Shown here: piece by piece, positions 17,031 through 25,924 of the stretch
How positions within the stretch are numbered: the stretch's first letter is position 1
How the letters are laid out: each line of letters opens with the position of its first letter
Assembly: GCF_040783535.2 (NCBI RefSeq)
Contig: NZ_JBFONW020000002.1
Coordinates: forward strand, 434,001-498,000
Source of the DNA: Aestuariibius insulae
GTDB taxonomy: Bacteria > Pseudomonadota > Alphaproteobacteria > Rhodobacterales > Rhodobacteraceae
Direction of reading: 5' to 3'
Length of the DNA: 64,000 bases
Notes under the pieces: generated by a model
Told to the model about the DNA's origin: nothing
Seen by the model: the letters and a program-made list of their open reading frames with translations, nothing else
Databases searched by the model: none
Made by a program: the position numbers and the translations under genes

Positions 17031-18632
17031 CTACCCCAGCAAAAGCTCCGCCTCATAGCCCCTGAGAAGCTGGCGCGCAGCGCAATAGCTCTCGCGGCCC
17101 TCATCCGTCGCAAGCTCCGGAAACAGCTCGTAGATCTCCTGTTGCTGCTCGGAGCCCATCGCCTCCAGCGTCTGGGTTCCCGGCTGAAAGCTCTCGGTCC
17201 AGGCGCCATCGGACAGCACGACCTCGTGCCGGTCGAACATGAAGTGGATATAGTTGATCGCAGGGGTCGAGACCCGCCGGATCCCGCGCTCTCCGATCAG
17301 GTGTTTAGCCGCGACGAGAACCTCGTCATCCTGAAAATAAAGCTGGATATCCGCGCCCTGCATCAGCATCCGGTGGTTCGGACTGACCATCATATCGCGC
17401 TCGGGCAAGCCGCCTCCCAAGGCGCCCGCCTTGATCAGAATCGGCCGCAGATGCGCCTTTGCCTCAAGATCCAGCCGCTCGACCCGGGTGCTCCCGATCC
17501 AGCGGATCTCCTGAAGACCATTGTCGCGCGTGACGATCTTGTCGCCTTCCCTCAGATCCTCGATCCGCCGCTCGCCCCGGGACGTGGCGATCCGCGCGCC
17601 TGGTGTGAAGCAATGCGTGATCTTCTCGATCCCGGTGAAGACCAGATCAGACCCGTCGCTAAAGATGACGCGCCCCGATTCCCGGTCGTCCGAGGTGTAT
17701 TCGATCCGCTCGTAATCGACATCGCTCAGATTCAGCACGTCGATATCCGATCCGTCCCGGTCCTCTCCGCCGCGAACGACATCGCCGCGCGTGCCGCCGA
17801 TGAACGTATCGCTGCCGCGCCCGCCGATCAGCGTGTCCGCGCCCGCGCCGCCGATGATCGTGTCATCGCCCTGATTGCCGCGGATCGTGTCCTCTCCGGT
17901 TCCGCCATCGAGCACGTCATCGCCGCGCCCGCCATACACCGTGTCATCGCCCGACCCCGCATCCACACGGTCCGCACCCGCGCCGCTATGGACCGTATCG
18001 TGGCCCGCGCCCGCCTCGATCATATCGTCATGAGGGCCATGACCGAGCAGGATCGCGTCGCCATTGTCGACCCGGTCGCCGTCTGAATCCCCGTCATAGC
18101 CCCGGTCGATGAGGTCATCACCTTCGGTCCCCGACACGATCCCGTCCGGATCCGGCAAACGGTAGCCCACATTGTCGATCGCGCCCGATCCGGTCATCAC
18201 CACATCCATCCGGGCGACACCGTCCACATCGATCTCTAGCGTTCCGACCCCGCCATTTCCGGTCACGGGCAACGGCAGTTTGGCAATCAGAACGCCATCC
18301 GCATCAAAGAGCCGAACCTCGTTTCCGGCGCCTTCGATATCGATCACGTCCAGGCGTTCGACATGGACCGGCGCGTCGAATTCGAAGACAAAGGTCCCGC
18401 CCCCCGCATTGTCGTCCGGATCGCAGCGATCCCCGTCTTCCGACAGGATCAGGATATTCCCGTTTTCATCCGTCGCGAGGTCCCGGTCTCCGCCGGTCGG
18501 ATTGTCGCTGTCAAAGACCATCGGCGGGTGCTCGGCCGAGGCCGACCGGATCGTCACGCCATCGGCGCTGAATTGACCTCCGACAATGTCCCCTGCCCGA
18601 AGATCTTCGAAATCGATAATGATACGTTGCAT
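17031..18632 (-). CDS. RTX calcium-binding protein with C-terminal Hint domain
   Basis: A 533-residue acidic protein. Residues 1-160 form a beta-rich region (IIIDFEDLRAGDIVGGQFSA). About residues 180-300 hold RTX nonapeptide repeats of the GG-x-G-x-D-x-L type (for example GGRGDDVLDGG and GGAGADTLIGG), which bind calcium outside the cell. From about 350 comes a Hint (hedgehog/intein) domain starting CFTPGARIATSRGERRIEDL, the Hint_2 type common in Rhodobacterales. This type is thought to self-cleave rather than splice, since no C-extein junction follows. There is no N-terminal signal, so type I secretion is expected. ATG 18632 with GGAG upstream is chosen over 18683. A very long AT-rich region lies upstream. 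Confidence 0.85.
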   Translation of the reverse strand: MQRIIIDFEDLRAGDIVGGQFSADGVTIRSASAEHPPMVFDSDNPTGGDRDLATDENGNILILSEDGDRCDPDDNAGGGTFVFEFDAPVHVERLDVIDIEGAGNEVRLFDADGVLIAKLPLPVTGNGGVGTLEIDVDGVARMDVVMTGSGAIDNVGYRLPDPDGIVSGTEGDDLIDRGYDGDSDGDRVDNGDAILLGHGPHDDMIEAGAGHDTVHSGAGADRVDAGSGDDTVYGGRGDDVLDGGTGEDTIRGNQGDDTIIGGAGADTLIGGRGSDTFIGGTRGDVVRGGEDRDGSDIDVLNLSDVDYERIEYTSDDRESGRVIFSDGSDLVFTGIEKITHCFTPGARIATSRGERRIEDLREGDKIVTRDNGLQEIRWIGSTRVERLDLEAKAHLRPILIKAGALGGGLPERDMMVSPNHRMLMQGADIQLYFQDDEVLVAAKHLIGERGIRRVSTPAINYIHFMFDRHEVVLSDGAWTESFQPGTQTLEAMGSEQQQEIYELFPELATDEGRESYCAARQLLRGYEAELLLG

Positions 18633-19458
18633 TCCATCACTCCATCCGGACGGCCCGCAAGACGGCCCGGCACACCGGGGCAACAGCCCCTCGCCCTACT
18701 CTACGGATGGAACTCCAAAGACCCGGCCCAAACCGGGACGCAGCCCGCCCGTCCCCACTCCCGAAGGCATCCAAGCGAACAGCTCAATCCCAACTAGAAA
18801 TCGCGGAAAGGGCGAAGGTTTCAGACGTCCCGCAACGCATCCCGGACCAGCACTGATCCGCAACGCCAGCCGCCACGAAACAAGCCCGAAGATAACAAGA
18901 CGCAGAAGATCCCAGCAAAAGCCCTTCCAACCAATGCCGCATCCTTGTCAGGCGATTACCCAATCTCAAGTAGAAAACGTCAAATCTATGTCATATTTTC
19001 CGTTTTAATTTTTTCGTTAATATTCTGATTAACGAACATTAAAGAGGCAGTCAGCCCGAACACCGAAAAACCTCGACTTGTTAAGAGGTTGGGCAACCTG
19101 TATGACTTCTGAAAATACAGAATAAGACCCTCGAAAAAGCATTCCCTCGAGCCAGAAAGAACCAATTTCCATAGATTGATCTTCAAATTAATTAATTCGC
19201 CCATTTTTCAGGCGGCATTAACACTCTATCAATAATTTCCCCGCAGTGGCTTCCCCTCATTCACCGCGATCTCCCGGAGACGAATCGGACCGGGCGCAAA
19301 AGCAAGGCGCGCGGCTCCCTCCCCCACAGGTTGCCATGCAGACCCCTTGAGCTGCGCCAAAGGGGGATCGACCGGAAAGAGGCGGTTACCAAGATGCCCG
19401 AGTAAAGCTCTTCACGAAACAGCGACAACAGGGCCAACGAAAAGCCTATCCCGTCCCG
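18633..19458. other. 826-bp intergenic region, AT-rich in its middle
   Basis: No convincing gene. The part next to the RTX/Hint gene is normal in composition, but from about 18,960 to 19,240 the DNA is AT-rich: 27% G+C in 18961-19020 and about 35% in 19141-19200 by hand count. It holds repeated TTAA steps at 19005, 19017, 19029 and 19039 and a perfect 9-bp dyad at 19013-19036. It lies upstream of the RTX/Hint gene and downstream of the nucleotidase gene, so it may be the control region of the former. Confidence 0.6.
19013..19036. promoter_or_regulatory. Perfect 9-bp inverted repeat in the AT-rich region
   Basis: TTCGTTAAT (19013-19021) and ATTAACGAA (19028-19036) flank a 6-base spacer. The dyad is operator-like. 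TTAA boxes are spaced by 8 bases rather than the 7 of CtrA sites, so CtrA is not a good match; an AT-hook or MucR-type silencer is a guess. Confidence 0.45.
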
Positions 19459-21408
19459 TCACAACCTCAAACGGAACAGCGCGAAGCCGTCCTCGGTCTC
19501 TCCCGCCGGTTCGATCTCCACGCCTTCGATGGTCTCGGCGTACTGCGCCCCCGCCGGGCCGGTCGCGAAGACGGCCGTGGTGCCGTCCATCGGCGCAAAG
19601 GTCCAGTTGGCATCGGCGGACGGGCTGATCGTCCCCTGCTCGACAATGTAGCGCACGATCACGTCTCGGTTCGTATCAGGTCCCTCGAAGACGACCGTAT
19701 CGCCGGTTCCGGGGAAACTGCCGCCGCCAGAGGCGCGGTAATTGTTCGTGGCGACGATGAACTCCTGAGCGGGATCGATCGGCTCTCCCTGATAGCGCAG
19801 ATCGACGATCCGGCTGGCCTCCGGATTGATGACCTCGCCCTCCCGGTCGAATTTCGACGGCTGGCTCAGATCGATCCGGTAGGTCACGCCGTCCATGATA
19901 TCGAAGTTGTAGGACGGGAAATCCGCATTCAGAAGCGGCGCATCCTCCGCGCCCGCCTCGATCCGGTTGAACGCGCCCGCCGATCGCTCCAGCCAGTCCT
20001 TCACCTGCGCCCCGGTGATCCGGACCGCGCGAACGGTATTGGGATAAAGGTACAGATCCGCCACGTTTTTGATCGCGACATCGCCCGCCGGAACGTCGGT
20101 ATAATATTCCGGCCCCCCGCGCCCTCCGGCCTTAAACGGAGCGGCCGCCGACAGGATCGGCAGGCCCTCGTGCTCGGTCCCTTGCATCATCTGCGCGATG
20201 TACCAGGTCTGCGCGTTCGAGACGATCTGCACCGACGGATCGTCCGCGACGAGGGCAAAATAGGAGTGAAGCGGCGCGTCCGTCTTGCCGACAGCGCGCC
20301 GGATATAGGCCAGCGTCTCGTCATGCTCCTGCTGGACGCTGGCAAGGATCTCCTCGTCACTCTGGGTCAGTGCGGTGACCGACCGATCCTCGCCGCGCTC
20401 GAAAATCGGGCGCGCCTCCACATCATGGGAGGCGACCCGCCAGCCATCGCCATCCCGCTCGAGCATCAGATCGATCAGCCCCATATGGCTGCCCCAGAAC
20501 CCGGCCATGACACCGGGGATGCCGCCTATCGTTCCGGCCTCGTTATCCAGCCCCGGCCAATCGGCATAATCGGGACCGGGAAAGACCAGATGCGAATGCC
20601 CGGTCAGGATCGCGTCGATCCCCTCGACCCCGGCCAGCGGGATCGCGGCATTCTCCATCATATCCTCATGCCCCTCGGCGCCGATGCCCGAATGGCTCAG
20701 CGCGATCACCAGATCCGCGCCCTCCTCGCGCATCTGCGGCACATAGGCCCGCGCCGCCTCGAGGATGTCGCGCACCTCGACATTGCCGTCCAGATGCTTG
20801 CGATCCCAGCTCATGATCTGAGGCGGGACAAATCCGATCAGACCGACTCGGATCGGATGGGTCTCTCCCGCGCCATCCGTGATCTCGCGGTCGAGAATCG
20901 CATAGGGCGGCACCAGCGTGTCGTCTTCGAGAGGCGTCGCGCCGCGCGTCTTCAGAACATTGGCGGTGACGACCGGGTAATTCGATCCGGCCAGAGATTT
21001 CATCAGGAAATCCAGACCGTAATTGAATTCGTGATTGCCAAGCGTCGAGGCGTCGATCCCCAGCGTGTTGAGCGCCTCGATCACCGGATGCAGATCCCCC
21101 TCCTTCATGCCCCGCTCGTAGGCGATGTAGTCCCCCATCGGATTGCCCTGAAGGAAATCGCCGTTGTCAAAAACCATCGAATTGGTCGCCTCGGCGCGGA
21201 TTTCCTCGATCAGGCTCGCGGTCCGGGCAAGGCCGACCGTGTCGACCTCGCGGTCCCCGTAATAATCGTAGGGGAAGACATGCACATGAATGTCCGTCGT
21301 CTCCATGATCCTCAGATGCGCCTGGTTCGCTTGCGCGCTCACTGAAAAGGGATGAAGGGCAAGAAGGCCGCCGGTTCCGGCAAGGAAGGTTCTGCGGGTG
21401 AGGATCAT
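19459..21408 (-). CDS. cpdB: Tat-exported 2',3'-cyclic-nucleotide phosphodiesterase/3'-nucleotidase
   Basis: A 649-residue periplasmic enzyme. The N-terminus has a Tat signal (LTRRTFLAGTGGLLAL) with an AxA-type cleavage site near residue 26. The calcineurin-like metallophosphoesterase half shows all the metal motifs: TTDIHVHVFPYDYYG, DNGDFLQGNPMGD, LGNHEFNYGLD and LTGHSHLVFPG. The second half is a 5'-nucleotidase C-terminal domain that binds the base. It would hydrolyse 2',3'-cyclic nucleotides and 3'-nucleotides to nucleoside and phosphate. It is divergent from phnD-phnC-phnE-phnE, which suggests coordinated scavenging of organic phosphorus. CpdB is usual; a broader nucleotidase is possible. 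Confidence 0.88.
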   Translation of the reverse strand: MILTRRTFLAGTGGLLALHPFSVSAQANQAHLRIMETTDIHVHVFPYDYYGDREVDTVGLARTASLIEEIRAEATNSMVFDNGDFLQGNPMGDYIAYERGMKEGDLHPVIEALNTLGIDASTLGNHEFNYGLDFLMKSLAGSNYPVVTANVLKTRGATPLEDDTLVPPYAILDREITDGAGETHPIRVGLIGFVPPQIMSWDRKHLDGNVEVRDILEAARAYVPQMREEGADLVIALSHSGIGAEGHEDMMENAAIPLAGVEGIDAILTGHSHLVFPGPDYADWPGLDNEAGTIGGIPGVMAGFWGSHMGLIDLMLERDGDGWRVASHDVEARPIFERGEDRSVTALTQSDEEILASVQQEHDETLAYIRRAVGKTDAPLHSYFALVADDPSVQIVSNAQTWYIAQMMQGTEHEGLPILSAAAPFKAGGRGGPEYYTDVPAGDVAIKNVADLYLYPNTVRAVRITGAQVKDWLERSAGAFNRIEAGAEDAPLLNADFPSYNFDIMDGVTYRIDLSQPSKFDREGEVINPEASRIVDLRYQGEPIDPAQEFIVATNNYRASGGGSFPGTGDTVVFEGPDTNRDVIVRYIVEQGTISPSADANWTFAPMDGTTAVFATGPAGAQYAETIEGVEIEPAGETEDGFALFRLRL

Positions 21409-21742
21409 CGGAAGGCTCCTTGCATGACAGGGATGGGCCGGATTGGCCTGCGCAAAGCGTAGAACAGGACCGCCCCCCGGGTCTATCGGGCAGGTGACGC
21501 AACGGTGCGAATGGGCGAAAAACGGGCGCTTGCCACAGCGTCAAGCCGCCTTCCCCGGCAGAGCCGAAAGAAAGGCGCGCCGAGATCCGGCGACCCCCGC
21601 CCATTCAAGCCGTTTCCCATGCTGCTTTGCAGCGGCAAAAAAGGGTTGGCCACCGGCGCGATAAAGGGTCAGATGCGCCCACGGAGACCCGCTGACAAAT
21701 GCGGGCACGCGGCCCGTCCGCACCTGTCTAGGGAGAAGAGAT
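21409..21742. other. 334-bp divergent promoter region between nucleotidase and phnD
   Basis: No gene is seen. The region should carry promoters for both directions. I looked for Pho boxes (paired CTGTCA-like repeats 11 bases apart) and found only isolated half sites, such as TGACAG near 21426 next to the nucleotidase start and CTGACA near 21693. PhoB control is therefore plausible from gene content but not shown by the sequence. Confidence 0.5.
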
Positions 21743-22714
21743 ATGTTGAAATCACACCTCATCGGAGCGGCGGCTCTTGGCGCCTTCGCACTTACCGGAC
21801 TACCGGCCATGGCGCAGGATTGCCCGCGCGGGGATCTCGACGATCGCTATTGCGACGCCGATGGAGACCTGATCGCAGACATCCCCACCGATCCGGCCGA
21901 CCAGATCGATCCGGACACCCTGATCTTTGCCTATACGCCGGTCGAGGATCCGGCCGTCTACGAGACCGCATGGGCCGATTTCCTGACCCATCTCGAAGAG
22001 GCGACCGGCAAGGACGTCGTGTTCTTTCCCGTCCAGAACAACGCCGCCCAGATCGAGGCGATGCGGTCGGGCCGCCTGCATATCGCGGGCTTCAATACCG
22101 GCTCCAACCCTCTGGCCGTTAACTGCGCGGGCTTCCGGCCCTTCACCATCATGGCTGGCGAGGATGGCTCCTTCGGCTACGAGATGGAGATCCTGACCCA
22201 TCCGGAATCGGGCATCGAAGCGGTCGAGGATATTCGCGGCGGACAGCTCGCCTTCACCTCCGAGACGTCCAATTCGGGCTTCAAGGCGCCGTCGGCGATC
22301 CTTGCCTCCGAATTCGACATGACCGCGGGCGAGGATTTCGAGCCGGTCTTCTCGGGCAAGCACGACAATTCGATCCTGGGCGTGGCCAACAAGGACTATC
22401 CCGCCGCCGCCATCGCCAATTCGGTCCTGGCCCGAATGCTCGAGCGCGAGGTCGTCACCGAGGATCAGCTGATCTCGATCTACAAATCCCAGACCTTCCC
22501 GACGACGGGCTACGGCACGGCCTATAACCTGACCCCCGAGCTGCAGCAGCAGATCCGCGATGCCTTCTTCTCCTTCGAATGGGAAGGCACCTCGCTTCAG
22601 GAAGAGTTCGAAAAGAACGGCGAAGCCCAGTTCCTGGAGATGACCTATCAGGAGTTCTGGTCGGTGATCCGCCAGATCGACGAGGCCAACGGCGTCTCCT
22701 ACACCTGCTCCTGA
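21743..22714 (+). CDS. phnD: Phosphonate/phosphate-type ABC transporter substrate-binding protein
   Basis: A 323-residue periplasmic binding protein. The signal peptide ends AMA-Q near residue 24. The PhnD core is clear: LIFAYTPVEDPAVYETAW, the ligand loop LAFTSETSNSGFKAPSAIL and a C-terminal helical lobe. The mature N-terminus carries an extra 30-residue stretch with two cysteines and an Asp-rich DADGDLIAD segment that resembles a calcium loop and is absent from E. coli PhnD. It delivers phosphonate, phosphite or phosphate esters to the PhnC/PhnE transporter encoded downstream. No C-P lyase genes are present, so the actual ligand may be phosphate or a small ester. Confidence 0.9.
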   Translation: MLKSHLIGAAALGAFALTGLPAMAQDCPRGDLDDRYCDADGDLIADIPTDPADQIDPDTLIFAYTPVEDPAVYETAWADFLTHLEEATGKDVVFFPVQNNAAQIEAMRSGRLHIAGFNTGSNPLAVNCAGFRPFTIMAGEDGSFGYEMEILTHPESGIEAVEDIRGGQLAFTSETSNSGFKAPSAILASEFDMTAGEDFEPVFSGKHDNSILGVANKDYPAAAIANSVLARMLEREVVTEDQLISIYKSQTFPTTGYGTAYNLTPELQQQIRDAFFSFEWEGTSLQEEFEKNGEAQFLEMTYQEFWSVIRQIDEANGVSYTCS

Positions 22715-22751
22715 CGGCGGGGCGACCAGCCCTTTCGCCCTGACGACAAGA

Positions 22752-22778
22752 CGGGCGGCGGTCCGCGACGGCCGCCCG
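22752..22778 (+). other. Intercistronic hairpin between phnD and phnC
   Basis: CGGGCGGC (22752-22759) and GCCGCCCG (22771-22778) make a perfect 8-bp stem with an 11-base loop. Hairpins after binding-protein genes often stabilise the upstream mRNA and keep the binding protein in excess over the permease. Confidence 0.6.
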
Positions 22779-22801
22779 CACAGACCATGCAAGGATCGCC
22801 C

Positions 22802-23596
22802 ATGCTAAGGCTCGACGCCCTGACCAAGACCTACAAGACGGGCGACAAGGCCTTGAAAGCGGTGACGCTCGATGTGCCGCCCGGACAGGTCATCGCTCTG
22901 ATCGGTCCGTCCGGCGCCGGCAAATCCACCCTCATCCGCTGCATCAACCGTCTGGTCGAGCCGACCTCCGGCTCCGTCATGCTTGAAACGACGAACCTAA
23001 CCACCCTGCGCCCCGCCGCCCTACGGCGCGAGCGGCGGCGCATGGGCATGATCTTTCAGGAATACGCCCTCGTCGAGCGGCTGACGGTGATGGAGAACGT
23101 CCTGTCGGGCCGCCTCGGCTATGTCGGCTTCTGGCGGGCGCTCACCCGGCGCTTTCCGCAAAAGGACGTGGACGAAGCCTTTCGCCTCCTCGACCGCGTC
23201 GGCCTACTGCACATGGCCGACAAACGTGCTGATCAGCTCTCGGGCGGCCAGCGCCAGCGCGTCGGCATCTGCCGCGCTCTGATCCAGGATCCGGCCCTTT
23301 TGCTGGTGGACGAACCCACCGCCTCGCTCGACCCCAAGACCTCGCGCCAGATCATGCGGCTCATCTGCGAGCTCTGCGCCGAACGCGGTCTGGCCGCGAT
23401 CATCAACATCCATGACGTCGCGCTGGCCCAGAGGTTCGTCGCCCGGGTCATCGGTCTGCGCTTCGGAGAAATCGTCTATGACGGCCCGCCCGATGGCCTC
23501 ACCCCCGAAAAGCTCACCGAAATCTACGGAGAGGAAGACTGGGAAGCGACCATCGAGAAGGTCGACGAAGACGACGCGGTCGAGGCCGCCGAATGA
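22802..23596 (+). CDS. phnC: Phosphonate-type ABC transporter ATP-binding protein
   Basis: A 264-residue ABC ATPase on the cytoplasmic face of the transporter. Walker A is GPSGAGKST near residue 37, the Q-loop MIFQEYALVERLTVMENVL, the signature motif LSGGQRQRVGICRAL, Walker B LLLVDEPTASLD and the switch His in INIHDVALA. The pattern is that of PhnC. ATG 22802 with AAGGA 8 bases upstream is preferred to the ATG at 22787. The C-terminal tail is acidic. The gene overlaps phnE by 4 bases (ATGA). Confidence 0.92.
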   Translation: MLRLDALTKTYKTGDKALKAVTLDVPPGQVIALIGPSGAGKSTLIRCINRLVEPTSGSVMLETTNLTTLRPAALRRERRRMGMIFQEYALVERLTVMENVLSGRLGYVGFWRALTRRFPQKDVDEAFRLLDRVGLLHMADKRADQLSGGQRQRVGICRALIQDPALLLVDEPTASLDPKTSRQIMRLICELCAERGLAAIINIHDVALAQRFVARVIGLRFGEIVYDGPPDGLTPEKLTEIYGEEDWEATIEKVDEDDAVEAAE

Positions 23597-24429
23597 GCGC
23601 CTATGCCGAAGGCGAAACGCACCGCGAGCTTGACGACCTGCTCGGCACGCGCTGGCGGCGCCCGCCGGTCATCCAGCGCGCCTGGCTGCGCTGGGCGCTG
23701 CTCATCGGCTTTGTCGCCTATCTGATCGCCGCCATCTCCAGCGTCGAGGTCAGCTGGACCCGCGTCTATGAAGGGCTGGACCGAGGCGCCGCCTTCGTTC
23801 TTGCCTTCACCCAGCCCGATTTCATCAGCCGCTCCGACGCGATCTGGAACGGGATGTTGGAAAGCATCGTGATGACCGTCGCCTCCTCGGTCGTCGGCAT
23901 CATCATCTCGATCCCCATCGCTCTCGGCGCCGCGCGCAACATCGCGCCTCTCCCGGTCTATCTGATCTGCCGCGGGATCATTGCCGTTTCCCGCGCCCTG
24001 CAAGAGATCATCGTCGCGATCCTGCTGGTCGCGATCTTCGGCTTCGGCCCGCTCGCGGGCTTTCTGACCCTCTCCTTCGCGACCATCGGGTTCCTTTCGA
24101 AACTTCTGGCCGAGGATATCGAAAGCATGGACCGCTCGCAGGCCGAGGCGATCCGCGCTACCGGCGCGCGCTGGTCGCAATGGATCGACTACGGCGTCAA
24201 ACCGCAGATCATCCCGCGCCTGATCGGCCTGTCGATCTACCGGATCGACATCAATTTCCGCGAAAGCGCGATTCTCGGCCTTGTCGGCGCAGGCGGGATC
24301 GGAGCCACGCTCAACACCGCTTTCGACCGCTACGAATACGACACGGCAGCGGCCATTCTGCTGCTGATCATCGCAATCGTGATGGCGCTTGAATATATCA
24401 GCGGCGTGATCCGCGCGCGGGTGCAGTAA
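23593..24429 (+). CDS. phnE: Phosphonate-type ABC transporter permease 1
   Basis: A 278-residue inner-membrane permease with about six transmembrane helices. The EAA-type coupling loop is QAEAIRATGARWSQWIDYGVKPQIIPRL, close to the usual EAA-x3-G pattern, and INFRESAILGLVGAGGIG is the PhnE signature. It should form a heterodimer with the product of the next gene. It starts inside the phnC stop codon region (4-base overlap) and abuts the second permease gene. Confidence 0.9.
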   Translation: MSAYAEGETHRELDDLLGTRWRRPPVIQRAWLRWALLIGFVAYLIAAISSVEVSWTRVYEGLDRGAAFVLAFTQPDFISRSDAIWNGMLESIVMTVASSVVGIIISIPIALGAARNIAPLPVYLICRGIIAVSRALQEIIVAILLVAIFGFGPLAGFLTLSFATIGFLSKLLAEDIESMDRSQAEAIRATGARWSQWIDYGVKPQIIPRLIGLSIYRIDINFRESAILGLVGAGGIGATLNTAFDRYEYDTAAAILLLIIAIVMALEYISGVIRARVQ

Positions 24430-25244
24430 TGCCGGTCATCGACAGCTCTGACGGCCCCGTCTGGCGCCTGCGCAACAGACGCGAGACGCTCACCCGCTGG
24501 TTCATGTGGTTTCTCGGCATCGCGATCTTCCTCTGGTGCTGGTCGCGCATCTCCGAGGCGACGACCTGGTTCTTCGTCTGGGACGCCCCGCGCATCGCGG
24601 GCGACATTCTCGGCCGGGCCACGCCGCCGCGCTGGTCCTATATCGACAACTTGTGGGAGCCGATCTGGGACACGCTCAACATCGCGACCCTCGGCACGAT
24701 CGGAGCACTGATCCTCGCCGTCCCCACGGCCTTCCTGGCCGCGCGAAACACGACGCCCTCGGCCCTCTTCATCCGGCCAATCGCGCTTTTGATCATCGTC
24801 TCGACCCGGTCGATCAACTCCCTGATATGGGCGCTTCTTCTGATCGCGATCATTGGACCGGGCGTTTTTGCAGGCATCATCGCTATCGCCATCCGCTCCA
24901 TCGGATTTTGCGCCAAGCTGCTCTACGAGGCGATCGAGGAGATCGATCAAAGCCAGGTCGAGGCCGTGACCGCAACGGGCGCCTCGCGCTGGCAGGTCAT
25001 GGTCTACGGGATCGTCCCTCAGATCATGCCGGCCTTTGCCGGGATCGCGGTCTTTCGCTGGGACATCAATATCCGCGAGTCCACCGTGCTTGGCCTCGTG
25101 GGTGCAGGCGGTATTGGCCTGCAGCTTCAGGCCTCGCTCAACACATTGGCCTGGCCGCAGGTCTCTCTCATCCTGCTGGTGATCCTGGCCGCCGTTGTCA
25201 TCTCCGAATGGGTCTCAGCCAAGGTGCGCGGCGCCATTATCTGA
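24429..25244 (+). CDS. phnE: Phosphonate-type ABC transporter permease 2
   Basis: A 271-residue permease paralogous to the preceding one. Matching features are the coupling loop QVEAVTATGASRWQVMVYGIVPQIMP and INIRESTVLGLVGAGGIGLQLQ. Six transmembrane segments are expected. Its start shares bases with the stop of the first permease (TAATG), so translation is coupled. Two phnE copies are normal for marine alphaproteobacterial phnDCE loci. It ends 14 bases from a convergent gene. Confidence 0.9.
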   Translation: MPVIDSSDGPVWRLRNRRETLTRWFMWFLGIAIFLWCWSRISEATTWFFVWDAPRIAGDILGRATPPRWSYIDNLWEPIWDTLNIATLGTIGALILAVPTAFLAARNTTPSALFIRPIALLIIVSTRSINSLIWALLLIAIIGPGVFAGIIAIAIRSIGFCAKLLYEAIEEIDQSQVEAVTATGASRWQVMVYGIVPQIMPAFAGIAVFRWDINIRESTVLGLVGAGGIGLQLQASLNTLAWPQVSLILLVILAAVVISEWVSAKVRGAII

Positions 25245-25258
25245 CAGCGCGGCACGGA

Positions 25259-25717
25259 TCAGAAGACGAAGATTCCGATCCAGGCCGTGATCGCGATGGG
25301 CACTGCCATCGGCACGATCTTTCCCTGCAGAACAGCCCAGCTGCTCTCTTCGTTTCCGATGGTCCGGCGCACAAGAACCGACAGGACCGTCACCAGAATG
25401 GTCAGGGCGACGAAGGCAAAGAGCATCCAGGCCCATTGCGCGGGCGGCATGAAAAGCGAGGCGCCGAACATCAGCTTCACAACGCCTCCGCCGAACCCTT
25501 CGGTCGCGTAGAAGGCCAGACCCAGTGCAAGGGCGCAGGCCGCAAAGACAAGCTGATGCCACAGAACGAAATCGCCCCAGCCGGCGATGACCTTCACCAC
25601 GAAAAGCCCCACCAGCGCCAGCACGCCCCAGTTCGGGATCGATCCATGGCGAAGGTTCAAAAGCACGATATAGGCCAGCAAAGCCGCTGCCACGTAGTTG
25701 ATCCAGATCGCTATCAT
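25259..25717 (-). CDS. A24 prepilin peptidase-like membrane protein lacking catalytic aspartates
   Basis: A 152-residue polytopic protein whose layout follows CpaA/TadV-type prepilin peptidases. The segment LLNLRHGSIPNWG corresponds to the D-x5-IPN motif, and FGGGVVKLMFGASLF to the GxGDxK motif. The first Asp is N20 and the second is V78, so both catalytic residues are replaced. D48 in GWGDFV is not in the expected place. I therefore expect no aspartyl protease activity; a structural or chaperone-like role is a guess. Start ATG 25717 (MIAIWINY) is preferred to 25759. No pilus genes are in the window. Confidence 0.65.
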   Translation of the reverse strand: MIAIWINYVAAALLAYIVLLNLRHGSIPNWGVLALVGLFVVKVIAGWGDFVLWHQLVFAACALALGLAFYATEGFGGGVVKLMFGASLFMPPAQWAWMLFAFVALTILVTVLSVLVRRTIGNEESSWAVLQGKIVPMAVPIAITAWIGIFVF

Positions 25718-25924
25718 CGTCCTGCCCCGTCCCAGTGATTGATGCGCATCTAGCGACAACCCATGTCAAAGTCTGCTCTTTATTTCGATGTTTTCGCGGC
25801 TCTTCAAAGGCACTGCGCCATTTTCCCGACACCGCGCGGCAGGCTTGCCCTCTTGCATCACCCTTCCAGCCCGGTATGCCTGCCCTGACACCGCTCCGCA
25901 GCGGGGCGGCCAAAAAATGGAAAT

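Noticed and set aside
19005..19042. CtrA-like TTAA repeats
   Set aside because: Spacers are 8 bases (or 6), not the 7 of the TTAA-N7-TTAA consensus.
18986..19204. Minus-strand 72-codon frame in the AT-rich gap
   Set aside because: No ribosome-binding site, no recognisable product, and AT-rich non-coding DNA readily gives such frames.
21409..21742. Pho-box-like TGACA/CTGTC half sites
   Set aside because: The half sites are isolated and not spaced 11 bases apart as tandem repeats.
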